From positions 1-64,000 of the forward strand of contig JASANH010000895.1 of NCBI GenBank assembly GCA_030248295.1: 64,000 bases of DNA, read 5' to 3'. The DNA comes from Mesodorylaimus sp. YZB2_4. Its lineage: Eukaryota; Nematoda; Enoplea; Dorylaimida; Dorylaimidae. Both the position numbers and the translations under genes were made by a program. The notes beneath the pieces were generated by a model, which searched no databases, had not been told where the DNA came from, and saw nothing but the letters and a program-made list of their open reading frames with translations. Shown piece by piece: positions 49,078 to 61,324 of this stretch (position 1 is the stretch's first letter; every line of letters begins with the position of its first letter).

Positions 49078-51173
49078 ATGAGCGAGTTGGACACTTTGAG
49101 ACAAGAAGCCGAGCAGCTCAAAAGCCAAATCAGGGAGGCGCGGAAGGCGGCGAATGACACCACGTTGGCGTCAGTGGCCAGTAACATGGAAGCGATCGGT
49201 CGTATTCAGATGCGTACGCGACGTACCTTGCGTGGTCATTTGGCCAAAATCTATGCCATGCATTGGGCGAGTGATAGCCGGAATCTGGTGTCGGCGAGTC
49301 AAGACGGCAAGCTGATCGTATGGGATTCGTACACCACGAATAAAGTGCACGCCATTCCACTGCGTTCCAGTTGGGTCATGACGTGCGCCTACGCACCATC
49401 AGGCAACTTCGTGGCTTGCGGCGGCTTGGATAACATTTGCTCCATCTACTCGTTGAAGACCCGAGAAGGCAATGTTCGAGTATCCCGAGAATTACCCGGT
49501 CATACTGGTTACTTATCTTGCTGCCGATTTCTTGATGATAACCAAATTGTCACTTCGAGCGGAGACATGACCTGGTGAGTGATCAGTCCTCTGTTTGTTT
49601 GGATTATCCTATCCTCGGGGAGCGCACTGTGGCTTTGGGGATACCTTGGACAGGTCTTGCCTTACTTTGTTTTCATTCTAATATGGACAGGCGGTTTCGC
49701 CTTAATAATGCCGCTTCGCTTGATTTTTCGCTGCTGTTGCATTCTACGGTCAGAGAACCGCCTCTGCTTATGCTTGCTTAGCTGGCGACGGCTTCGTTCG
49801 GAGTCTGTATTGCCAACAGGGCGGCCGTCGCCGCGGTAGTTGAGTACGAATAGTCGTTAAGGCGGCCGGCAGCTGCCTCGGTCGTCGATGGCAGCTTTAC
49901 GCTGGGGCGCCTCTTCGCCTGCCTCAGTCGCAGCTACTAGTTTCTTCGTAGCGTACTTTTGGTGAAGCAGGCAGCGGGTACGTTGTCGTCATTGTTGGGT
50001 CCTAAATAATTATTGATTCAGAGGACGGCTAAGCGACGTGCATTCGAGAAGCGGAAAAGAGAGGCTGGGAGGGACGGAAAAGGGAAGGCGTGGCAAGAAA
50101 TAAGGCGACAGCGCGGGGCTTTAGTCCGAGGATGGCTATGCGGCCGAGATACACGACAACGATGCAGAACCCCAATTACTTGGACGGGGACATTGCTCGC
50201 GATGCCGACTGTGCGCCGTGCATTGAAAGAGAAGGAACTCTTGGAGCAAGACAGGGGAAGATTTCTATGTTGTATAGGTGAAGCTGAGCTGTAGGCGCGA
50301 GTTGTAGCCCTAGCTGGCGATGTAGAGCGGCTTATATGGCAAAGCTGTGTACTCGTAAGGATGAACAACACGGGTGCTTCCTTGGCCGATGAATGCAGGG
50401 CACACAGCGCAGCTTCCATTGCGCGCCTAGTAGGTACTGTCGCATGGGATTTAAAGCGGGCGAATAGATGTTTCTGTTATCGGTATTTCCTTGTTAAGAA
50501 TACACAGCATACCAGTGTCGCCATAAGGAAGCCATATCCGTTCGAATTGATGCTCCACTTACGCTCCGACTATTTAGTTGAGACAAATCCATTCGGCTTT
50601 GCCTGGAACTGCTCGTTCGATAGCACTAAAATTTTGTTTTGTTATAGCGCCTTGTGGGACATTGAGACCGGGCAGCAGTGCACGGCCTTCACCGGTCACA
50701 CGGGCGATGTCATGTCCTTGTCGGTGGCGCCGGATAATCGTTGTTTCGTTAGCGGAGCGTGCGATGCGTCAGCGAAGTTGTGGGATATACGCGACGGTAT
50801 GTGCAAGCAGACATTCCCTGGTCACGAGTCCGACATCAACGCCGTCACGTTTTTTCCAAACGGGCACGCATTCGCCACCGGATCCGACGATGCCACGTGC
50901 CGCTTGTTCGATATTCGCGCCGATCAAGAATTGGCTATGTATTCGCACGATAATATCATTTGCGGTATAACTTCGGTGTCATTTTCCAAGTCCGGTCGTC
51001 TATTATTTGCTGGTTACGACGATTTCAATTGCAATGTATGGGACAGTATGAGGCAAGAAAGAGCGGGCGTATTGGCCGGCCACGACAACCGAGTCAGCTG
51101 CTTGGGCGTGACAGAAGACGGCATGGCCGTGTGCACCGGATCCTGGGACAGTTTCTTAAAAATATGGAATTAA
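49078..51173 (+). CDS. G-protein beta subunit (Gbeta1-type), 2 exons
   Basis: Exons 49078-49574 and 50648-51173 join in phase (TG|C) to exactly 340 residues, the canonical length of the Gbeta1-4 class. An N-terminal helix ([20 protein letters not shown]) is followed by a seven-blade WD40 propeller: [171 protein letters not shown] and [12 protein letters not shown] at the C-terminus. It acts in the beta-gamma dimer downstream of G-protein-coupled receptors. Its 1.07-kb intron holds no recognised feature. Confidence 0.97.
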
Positions 51174-54100
51174 CGCCTGAAATGTAAGCAACCCTGAACA
51201 CTGAGCGGGGCTGTTTAATGTGCGCGATAGTCGTAACTAGTTGGCAACAGTTTATCGACTGGTTGGTGATAATCCCTGCGCGAGCGGCTCGTGGGCATGA
51301 TAAACGGGGAGGCAAGGCAGACTCGTTTTCGTATGCTTTACATAAAGGAGGATAGGCAGTCAAATTTAGCTGTTTTTACATTTGAAATTTTTATGATAGG
51401 CTTTACAAGTACGTGCGTGTAGTGTTATTTGGTGTGGCGGTTTTAGCCGGCATGCGCGTGGCTGGCGTTCCTATTCTACGTGATGCGATTATGTTGTGTA
51501 CAGAGTTTGATGGTCGTCTTATCACTGTTTGTGTTTATGAGCGCTGTTTGCGGTGTGGGGGTGATAGGAGCTGTTGGAAGCTTTTACCCAGGCACGCATG
51601 CGGATAAGAAAGTTGAGATAGCCATCATGCTGGCGCGTGCTTGCGAAAGTAGGCGATGAATTCTTTTTCGAGTACCCTTGAGCGAGGCGTGCGTTGTGTG
51701 AAGTATTCTGACGTAGTACGTATCGTGCGTCGCCTGTTTCGAATGTCCAGTTCAAGGATTTTTAATTTTATTGTACATAAGCGCCAATATCAAATTTATA
51801 GGTAGGAGTTATGAGAGTAGGAATAACGCGTGGGAGGCGTGCGTGTGTGTGCATGTAAGAGTACTCTAGATCTTTGTCACCCTTTTCCGCATTAGACCTT
51901 AAGGAGATAAGAACTTTTTGTTTCAGCGCGTTATGCAGAATGATTTGCCTGGATGTTATTTATTGAATATGACAGGTGGAATGGGAGAGGGACAGGTCAG
52001 GTAGAAGAACGCGTGGGAAGAGCAAACATCGTCGAATATTTTCTTTTCCAAACTAATTATTCTTTTTTTTAAGGATCAGAATAATTAGTTGGAGCCTGTT
52101 GGCGTGTGTTGTTTTGTGACCGATGAAATTGACGAGTATGGATTAGGTTTGCGGTGTATTTTTGAGTGTTTTTGTGAGAATTGGTTTCGAGGAGACAAAA
52201 TGCTGTTTTTTTGGCTATGATGGCGCAGATTTTTGTTGTTTGTCGTGTTAGGTTTTTTTGAAGACACGCTTATGTTGGAATAGTTGTATGAGCATATAGT
52301 TTTTTATTGTACGTATGTGTAAATTGTGAAGAAGCGCATCTTCACGTTTTCGGGAAGCAGCCGCATTTGGTCCGCTTACGTATTACAATATAACTTATTG
52401 TGCATGTGAATGAATGTGTTACTGCAATTTTATTCATTTTTCGTCACGTGTTGTTGGAATAAATTTTTCAAGTAATGCATTGAATTTGGTTTATTAGAGG
52501 CAAATTTGATGAGAGTAACGGGAAATGAGCGGCGAAAAAATATATTCAAAGTTTCCCGCTACTTGATGTAGGTAGAAAGAGTTGTCTGCATGCAGGCGGG
52601 AAATAAACCCGCGGGAGGAAATGAGGAAAATCTTTTAGAGAAAAAATTTACTTAGAATTTCGTTCATGTTCCGATTTGCGATACGGTCCCCGATTTTGGC
52701 TGTTATGCCGAGACGTAACTTTCGCACGGTAAGTTTGTGGGGTATAGAAATGTTAGGACTGCGGCAATGAGGATTGTAGATGATACCGGGGCGGGCGCCT
52801 ATGTACTGTGGGGTACCTGTGGACATCTAACTTGTGTAGTTTTTCTCGCGTGAATTAATTTGATCGTAGGGCGACAGGTATTCGGGCTTTACGTAGGATC
52901 CGATAGAAGCATGAAGTGGAGTGGCTTTGAAGTAGATTCCAGGCAGGGCTTTTTTGTGGTAGCATTGTTTTTGTTTCGTGTGTTATTAGAACAGTTCCCT
53001 ATTTGACTGATCGTGGGAGAAATTTAGGGCCGTCGTACGGTATGTCTGCTTTATCGATAGTCTAGCTTAACCGCTAGCTGCGGGAGCCAGCTGTGGTACA
53101 CTAGTGACGATCGATCGCCCTTGATGCGTTTAACTTGGGATCCGTTTTGCCAGACAAACGGCATCATAGCCATGACTTTCTAAAAGCCTTTTGCCCCACT
53201 GATTGTGAGTTGACCTGTAAAACTTTGAATCGTTTGCTGTTTGATCTGATGACGCAGATTTCTTTGAAGTCTTCGGCCATTCTAAAGAAGGGCAAAGAGC
53301 CGCCAGCATAAGGTCCCAGGTATAAGGTTCGTGCTTATGGTTTGCCACATAACCAAACGCAGGTATGCGCCCTCGAGGGTGAAGGGACCCTGTACACAAA
53401 GTGAGCTTACCCGGCCGCAAGTGGAACACTCGCTGGTAAATGCGCAGCCAGCGTGACAGGCAGACGCCTAACCCCCGAGGCTACGAGCCCATTCTTCTCG
53501 CAAGTTATAGTGTAGCCTTTACCCGACCGTCATGAGAAAAGGTACCTTTACCAATTCTACTTGATGTACCTGCTATTTGTTGGATTCCTTTTCTTTGACA
53601 CGACCTCTTATTTGATGATTTTGCCCCTCGGGATCTCCTTGGTAGATAGACATGTGCTAGCCCTTACTGTTTTCTTTTTGCTATGCTTTTTGCCCCCACA
53701 CCCAAAAAAAAATTTTGCCATAAGCAGTCCAAAATTCAAAATCCGGAAGACCCGGCAGAAAAGACCCATCCGCACCGAACCCCCTCAACCCCCCCACCCC
53801 CCCACAAAACCCCCCCTGGTTTTTGGCCAGCATCCTAAACTGGGGGTTGTATCCCCCGTTACCACCCCTTTAGGTTATAAAATTTTTAAATTTTTTAATT
53901 TAAAAATTTTGAAAAACGGGTCTGACCCCCCCCCCCCCCCCTAGATAAACCTAAAATTAGTGACCCCCCTATGGGGAAGCTAAGGAAATCCCGACCTCCC
54001 CCATCTTCGATGAGCCTAAAGTTGGTGAGCCCCACCGCAATCCTGACCCTGCCGCGACTTTTGGCGCGGCAGTGTCTGGACCAAGGGTGAAAGTATACAG

Positions 54101-55054
54101 GGTCAAGCTATAAAGTACAAGTCACGTTCTCGAAGTAAAAAAAAAAACCAGCGAAGAGAGGCTGCTCTGAAATTTTATAGGAGTCAGCTCGCTGATAATC
54201 AAATATTTTCAAATTTTCCGCGCCCACTGATGCTCAGGTGCAAGAACCTTATGACAGTCGGGAGGTAAACTTGGCTAGCGCAGTGAGAGGTTTGCGCGAA
54301 ACGCCTCTCATTGAGTTTTGCTTGCGCGGAATAACCGATATTCAAGGAGCTGTAACAACATTATCGCAGAGGACTCAACTCCAGTGCCGGCCAGACTGTC
54401 AGACTTAAAACTTGTGCCCCTGCTAGAAAACGGGGACGCTGCAACCAGCGTGAGACCTTCTCTGTCGATTGAATATTGCTGCCTCCAAACCGTGTGTGCA
54501 AGCAACGGAATGCAGTACGATCACACAGGGCTCAGGCTGAGCCCGGCTGGTTCCGGTTTAAAAACCTTAAAAACAGTTTGAAAACTGTGCGAAAAACCTG
54601 CGAAAATCAGGGAACATGAGAATCTTTGAGCCGAAATCAGCAAAAACTAAAAAATTGCATTCCAGGGTTCAAGTCGTGAAAATTCAGAGAATAATTTTGA
54701 TTTTTGTCCAGAAAACATGTAAAAAAGGGGGAAAAATAATCTTCCAGGGAAAACTTAAAGGTTGCATTTCGAGGTTTCAAACTAGAAAATTAAAAAATTT
54801 TTAATTTTATGCCTGGGGTTTGGAAAAATCATCTTACTTATTAATGGCGTGAACCTTATTATTGGAACAAGTTTATAACGCATTAGTAAAAACTTTGTGT
54901 TTTTGTTTCTTGGAACCCCCCTCCCCTTTTAAGGCCCCCAAAAATTTTAGACCCCCCTCTGGCCGAGCGCTAGGTTTCGGATGCTGCTTTTTGCCCTTGC
55001 TGAAATCGCTTTTTCGTAGTGCACCTTGACTGATAAATTGAACTCTTCTTTCAG
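51174..55054. other. Long gene-poor region
   Basis: 3.9 kb without a convincing coding exon. It includes probable G-beta 3' UTR, a C-rich stretch at 53760-53830, an AT-rich palindromic patch at about 53879-53910 (AAATTTTTAAATTTTTTAA type) and a run of about 16 C at 53926-53941. The missing first exon of the downstream deoxynucleoside kinase should lie in or near the right part of this region. Confidence 0.5.
53926..53941 (+). repeat. Poly-C tract
   Basis: Run of about 16 C, after an AT-rich patch. It forms part of a recurrent pattern of C or G homopolymers in this window (also about 12699 and 41492). Confidence 0.9.
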
Positions 55055-58000
55055 GTTGTTGTTGAAGGCAATATTGCAAGCGGGAAGACGGTGGCACTGG
55101 AATTTTTTCGGAAGTTTCAGAATTTCAAGGTAAACTTTCATTTATGATTTTTAATGTTAATCATGCATCCAGGCCATTTTTTTAATGTTTCCTTCCTGTC
55201 GCCTTTTTTTAGGTGTTCCCAGAACCTGTTGAAAAGTGGCAAAATGTCAACGGGCACAATTTACTGGTAATTTTTACACATCCTTTTGGTTGAAGCAAAA
55301 ATAACTTCTCATTCTGTGATAATGAATGGATATTTCTTTTTTATCTAACTTGGGTCATTTTGCTTTTTAGGATTTGCTTTATCGAGACAGTGCCAGGTGG
55401 TCATTCGCGTTTCAAATGTATGCCGATTTGACCAGGCTATGTTTGCATCAGTCGTGCGAGAATGTGCAAGTGAGTTGCTTTTCTTGTTTTTTATTAGGCC
55501 AGTCTGGGCCCTCATTCGTCAGAAGAGAGATTGCAGCCACAGACACGATCATATGTCGAGGTTAGGCGCCAACATCGGCGTAGGGATCTGGAGGCTTGGA
55601 CCGAAGGGAGATCACAGTCGCTTGAAAAGGCCTTCCATTTTTTTGAGGGTTTCTCCAGGTCACGGCGCGAAAAAACTCAAATTTGTGCGCAAAAACGATT
55701 TCTCAAAGGGCTCGTTACATTTAGGATAGAAAAACGTAAATTCAAGAACGCTTGGCTCATCCTGACGAATTTTCTGTCATCGTCTTACCAGTCGATTTTC
55801 AAGGGACCTGGGATCTCATTTCTGGAAATCCAAAGTTGGGATACTCATGATCAATACGCACGCATCACATACCCTGTTTTCTTTGATGGAGGAATATTAG
55901 CTTTATTGGTTACCCCTCCCAGCAACATGAACCAGGCCACTTTCGACGTAGCAAATATGGTTTCACCAAAGCACTTTCAATTTAGGCCGGCGATATTAAA
56001 CTGATGGAAAGGTCATTATACAGTGGCAAGTATTGTTTCGCAGAAAACGCGTATCGCAGGTACGTTTGCGTTTTTTTCCTGCTGGGATCCAGAACTGACG
56101 AATAATGTCTGAAAAATTTTGGTTCGCAAATTTTTTTAACCGTGCGGTATTTTGTGAGACAGAAAGGAAAACAGAAATCACAGTACATAAATCGTACATT
56201 CGCATAAGTTTCAACCATCGATCTGCATTTAGGTCGATCGATTAACACGATGTTTGATTTTAGCGGGAATTTGGCAGGTGCCGAATACGAGGTCCTAAAT
56301 GGTTATTTCCAATGGTTGACCAAAAATGAGTCTGATATTGTGGACGTGGATCTTATCAGTGAGTATTTCAAGGGATGTTTCATCTTGAAGCTTTGGGGGA
56401 GTCTGATCGGGGTCGAGTGGTTAACCCTTAGTTGGTCCGTGTGGAAACAGGTTAGCCGTGTGCGTCTTTTCCTTGTGAAAACCGGTTTTATGTACCCAGC
56501 TCTGAACTGGTCGGTCAACCCCGAGTGCACCCAAAAAAACCAACAAGGTTAACCCTTGATTGGCTTTGTTCGTTTTAGTCTACTTGAGAACGAGACCAGA
56601 AATGTGCTATCAGCGCTTATTGAAACGATGTCGTGAGGAAGAGGTGGCCATCCCCCTCGTAAGTCTCTAATGATTGTTGTGCTTTCATCCTGCTGGCACT
56701 GTTCTTGTAGGACTATCTGACGAGAATACACAATCTACACGAAGAGTGGCTCATTGAAAAGAAACAACCTGTTCCTGCCGAAGTGATCGTAAGTGACTTT
56801 TTACTTATGAAATATGTAGTAGGAGTTAGGGTGGCCAGGGCTGGGCTCTCGGAGTTGGGGTGACAGTCCCCCTAGGAGTAGAGGTATGATAGTTCTGTTC
56901 TTTTTGATTCTATCTGAGTATCTGCAGAAACGTGTTTTGGCATTCTTGCTTATCAAGCGATGTTAATACTAAGGCAGAAGGAAAGGAAAATATACGAGAA
57001 TTTTCAGTTGGGATGATGCAAACTTTAGACACTATATCTTGTTGAATGGAAAGGATAGCACAAGCTCCTAATCATACATTATTTGCGAAGTTATGTGCTA
57101 TAAATTCTCACTTATCCTGCGGAAGGAGTAATAGTAGGTAGGATGTGACAGGTTATAAAATGTGATGTGTGGACGGTGAAACTGGGATATTAGTTAAAAA
57201 ATACAGCAGACTTTGGAAATGTGTGATGAGGAGGAGAAAGACCGAAATCATTTAAGTGGTAGGGGCAACTGTACGCACGGCATATTCGGTTCATAGTCCA
57301 ATAAGTCTTTTATCCCCTTCACTCCCAGTTCACTTATTTGTATCGCCAGCATCGGCCGATCCGAGGGGGGGGATCGGCTCCCGATAAAATCCAACTGCTG
57401 GATCAGCCGGATCGGCGACTAATATTTTTTGCGCTATATCTCCTGGGGAATAATGAAATGTGACAAACTATAATGAGGAAATCATGTTTTTTTCTCTCAA
57501 ATGAGCATTTAAAATCCCGCTTTAGGTGCTGCGTAGCTCTCCTGTGTCCTTGGGAGTGGTCTAACAGAGAGTGATAGCGAGGAAGGTTGGTGAGGACGCA
57601 GTGCCAAACACATCATCCCCATAAATTTAAAATTTTTTGAAGCGGATCAGCCGGATTGGATCGGGATCAGGATCCAGGCCTAGGGCCAGATCGGTCGATG
57701 CTGGGTTCAAGCCTCTTAAAAGCCTATACTCCTTGGGTAGCAAGGTCTATGGCACATAGTTTGCGGTCCACTCTGCACTTCGTTGTATGATGGGGTGTGT
57801 CCATGTATGCTGATGTTACAACCGGATAGAACGAGGCCCTAGTACCCGTGTCCGTGGCCTGGTCGGTTCTGCCTCTCGCGCTAGGTGCGCAGGTCTGAAT
57901 GTCGAGTGTTCGACTCGCGGCTGGGTAAATCATGTTGTGTAATGTGTCCCTCCGCCCTCGAGTGCGCATACCTGGGCTTGGTGATGTGGTTAAGCATGTA

Positions 58001-58230
58001 CACGAACATGAGCCCACAGTACTCGTATGCCCAGTATTTACTTCAACCATCTTTGAGGGACGTATCAGTATCGATGGTTTCCTATTTAGGTTGTCGACGC
58101 GAATGACGAATTGCCCTCGATGTACAAAGTGTACGAGCAGGTGGCCGATAGAATAGTTTCCTGTGTGAATGAATCTGACCACACAGTCAGCCAAGATGAG
58201 CAGAGCCGACCGTGTTCGAGCAACGGGTGA
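55055..58230 (+). CDS. Deoxynucleoside kinase (dNK/TK2/dCK family), first exon not found
   Basis: Phosphorylates deoxynucleosides in the salvage pathway. Exons located: 55055-55129, 55213-55266, 55371-55469, 55986-56059, 56264-56358, 56579-56658, 56711-56788 and 58090-58230, all phases joining to about 232 residues. Motifs: P-loop [40 protein letters not shown]; the ERS motif [39 protein letters not shown]-region arginines [19 protein letters not shown]; and [12 protein letters not shown] and these spacings are closest to insect dNK and TK2 rather than dCK or dGK. The frame enters the first listed exon from an acceptor, so a short start exon lies upstream; I could not identify it. The last intron (56789-58089) contains a MITE. 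Between 55470 and 55985 lies an intron with no exon seen. Confidence 0.92.
57346..57704 (+). mobile_element. MITE copy in deoxynucleoside kinase intron
   Basis: Begins CCAGCATCGGCCGATCCGAG and ends GATCGGTCGATGCTGG, so the outer 16 bases are inverted repeats with one mismatch. Internal sequence matches the copy at 41260 in the same orientation and the copy at 41824-42117 in reverse (CTGCTGGATC, GGCGACTAAxATTTT). No clear 8-base duplication flanks it (TTGTATCG versus GTTCAAGC). Wholly intronic. Confidence 0.8.
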
Positions 58231-58894
58231 TTCATATCTAATCTAGTTCGTGTCCAGAATCCGTCAAGTATAATAGTGCGTGGCTGTAAACCTTATTGCC
58301 ATTCTGTGTCGCTCTGGTCTGACTCAACGGTGCACCACTCATTGCGCGTGATGGATATTGTCATTCTGCAAAAGATGGTCTTGTCCAGCAGTCCGAGTGC
58401 CCGTGGCAAGTAACGAGGGGGTTGACACAGGGTTGTTTGTCGAGGCACTTCGGATTGCGCGCACGGCCGATATAAGTACGAGCAAGCGGCATTATTGATT
58501 AGCCGACTGTTAGCTGTGTTGTCAGAGAGATGGACGCGGGTTGTGAAGAATCAGCTTGGTGAATACTTGCGTGCGGCGAAGTTATGTAAGCTGCGGACGC
58601 CGAATGGTGTGTCAATTGAAACATCGACTCGCATGAACAGGTGTGGTGTCCTTTTATGAATGTCAGACTACGAACGAGTGCGGGGGTCTGGGGTTTATGT
58701 GAGTTGGTTCCCGTAATTTGCCTTATTTCTTGTGCCAGTCGAGTAGGTGCTAGCCTGACAACTGAGCGTGGGTGTTGTGCTGGTGTGGGAGACATTTTGC
58801 TCGTTGAGAGCCCATTATGATCGGCGAGTGTTTGTTAGGGCATGTGTGGACTACGAATATGTGCGGGGTGTATTTGCATCAGTTTTCTTTTCAG
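58231..58894. other. Region between deoxynucleoside kinase and phosphatase genes
   Basis: No convincing coding exon. The start exon of the lipid phosphate phosphatase is expected here; several short frames exist and I cannot choose among them. Confidence 0.4.
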
Positions 58895-60683
58895 GCCGAA
58901 GTCTGTCGGCTTGCCGTCACGAGACATCGACTTGGCCGCATCCGGTTATCCCACACCGCTTACTGTTCGTGTAGCTAGTGGTAGCTCGATCGAAGTTGGT
59001 GCGGCAGCTCTTTGCCAGTCTGCGCAAGGAAGTGGTGACCGTGGTGTGGCTGCAGTGATTACGAACATCCAGTATCCCCAATCATCTGGCCAAAGAGGAC
59101 AGAAAATGCCACCTCTGGTTGTAAGCCCATGGCGACTGGCCGCTGATGTGTTTTTATTATTTTTAGGTAAGGATGCAGTGTAAGGGGTGGAGAGCCTGGT
59201 GACTGTGTGCGGCCATGGATCCTGATATTTACTCGTTTGGAGTCAGGTTCCAACCGATGTGGTTCTTTTCAGTTTGGTTGCCATCTATTTTATTTGCGAC
59301 CATTGGTCATCCGTTTGAGCGTGGGTTTTACTGCGATGACGAGAGCATACGGCATCCAATCAGGAGCTCAACTGTTCCCACCTGGTTGCTGGATTTGGTG
59401 GGAGTAACCTTGCCGGTGGTTTCCGTGAGTCGCTTTTGGGTGTTTGTCTTTGATCCTGAATTAGTTGTACTTCATTTCAGATGGTATTCATTGAATTGTT
59501 TCGCATCTTAAAATTCGAGCCTCGTTTTTACGAGAAGCCACTCATGGAATCCCGACACCAGCTCCTTGGCAAGCCGCTTCCTCCGCTTCTCTCCAACCTG
59601 TACACTTATGTGGGTAAGAACTGTCCCAATAAAAACTGGCAAAATCGACGAAATTATGCAAATTTTCTGATTGGTCCCCTGTCCTCCGTATCCGCTCACA
59701 GATCACACAAAAGCCCGGCTGACCTCTTATAAGAATTCTTAAGTGCGAGATTCAAATGAAAAACGTTTCAGAAACTGTGCAATTGTCTATTGGGGGGTCT
59801 GGCTAGCTGTGAGCTCACTGCCAGTGCGCACTTTTTATGGACATGGTGGGTAAGACGTGGTATTTTAGGCTATTTCTGTTTCGGAGCTGCACTTTGCCAA
59901 GGTTTGACTGACCTTGGCAAGTATTCTGTCGGACGTCTGAGGCCTTATTTTTACACCGTCTGCAAACCGAGTATTGATTGTTCGAAGCTGCCTCCCTACA
60001 CGTACATCGAGAATCCCAACTGTACAACGGTGGATGTGGCGGAATTGAGAGAAGCGCGGGTATCCTTCCCGAGCGGCCACTCGTCATTCGGCTGCTATAC
60101 CATGTTCTTTCTTGTGGTACGTGTTGTCATCATTGCGTGCCATGGTGACCGCAGATGCACTATCTGGGCATTGTGCTTTCGACCCTCCAATGATCCCAGG
60201 GCTCTTCATCGTTTCAGATGTACATCCATGCCCGTCTGGTCTGGCCGATGGTTAGCCTGTTGGTGAAGCACGTCTTGCAAAACGTATGCGTTGTCCTGGC
60301 CGTAGCTTGCGCTCTGTCTCGTATAAGCGATTACAAACACCATTGGAGCGACGTCCTCGCCGGGGCCATTCTCGGAATCCTCGTGGCGTGTCTTACAGTA
60401 AGTGATTCTGGTATCTTCACTTTGGGTCCATAGCGTAGATTTTTAGGCGTTTCATATGTTGGGATTGTTCCGACAACCTCATTTAATATTTTCTCGCCCA
60501 ACTTACTTGGCTTCGCCCAACAAAGACGTTTCATTCGGGGGTGACCAATTCCATAATCTGGAGGAGGTCCGAGTCGCCCAGCAACGATTCCAGGGGCAGA
60601 ATATTACGCTGAAGGAATTGCAGCAAGCACAAGTTAATAGAGGCTTTTCGCAAAGTCAAAACGACACCTATGGCAGTGTCTAG
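58895..60683 (+). CDS. Lipid phosphate phosphatase (PAP2 family), start exon not found
   Basis: Integral membrane phosphatase acting on phosphatidic acid, lysophosphatidic acid and related lipid phosphates. Exons 58895-59166, 59273-59424, 59481-59613, 59869-60116, 60218-60397 and 60447-60683 join in phase to about 407 residues so far. The first located exon is entered in phase 2, so an upstream exon exists. Catalytic motifs are complete: C1 KYSVGRLRP, C2 PSGH (FPSGHSSFG), and C3 SRISDYKHHWSDV. Other family blocks are HPFERGFYCDDESIRHP after the first membrane segment, and FCFGAALCQGLTDLGKYS. The predicted N-terminal extension before the first membrane helix is about 75 residues of Ser/Gly/Ala-rich sequence, longer than in vertebrate PLPP1-3. 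The C-terminal tail is Gln-rich. Confidence 0.93.
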
Positions 60684-61324
60684 ATCGAATGAGTCATTGC
60701 AAATCAGTATCTGTAGATTCGTCGTTTTCACCTTGCTAGTCGTCTCACTTTTTTACAGTTTCTGAATGCTGCCTGGTTGCAATAGGTCCCGGAATTTTTC
60801 TACTTTTTGTACTTAGCTTTAATTTCATTCCTGACTGTGACTGGTTTTTGCAATAAGAGGGGGGATGGGGTATCGCGACAAGCTTTGAAATTTTTTGCTT
60901 TGCTCGCAAGTATGTTGACATTTGATGCGCCTGTTGACTTAGTCCGCCCGAGCGTGTTTGCCTAGAAGGGTCTGCAATGTATTCCTTGTCGGGTAATTGA
61001 ATATCTTGCACTGGGGCCAATTGGATCATTGATGCGTTTGCTGATTCATAGCCTCGTAGCTATTGTAACCTTGCCGGAGGTTACTTGTATGTGCACACAA
61101 CGAGCCCTTGTCATTTTGGTTAGTGACGTGGTTGTTTTGATGAATCATAAGTGCATTGGGTTTGTTTGCTGTTAAGGTATAAGCGGACAAATTAGGTGAG
61201 CTGGTTCGTTTTGAATCAGAATTAGAGGCAGAGGCAGAATGCTAGGCATTTATTTATTGCAAGTATCCCTTGATAATAAGAAGACGCAGCTAACACGAGA
61301 AACCTCATCACCGTGTGTGGCAGC
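60684..61324. other. Convergent intergenic region
   Basis: Between the phosphatase stop and the minus-strand PAN/proline-rich gene stop at 61325. No gene seen; 3' UTRs expected. Confidence 0.45.
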
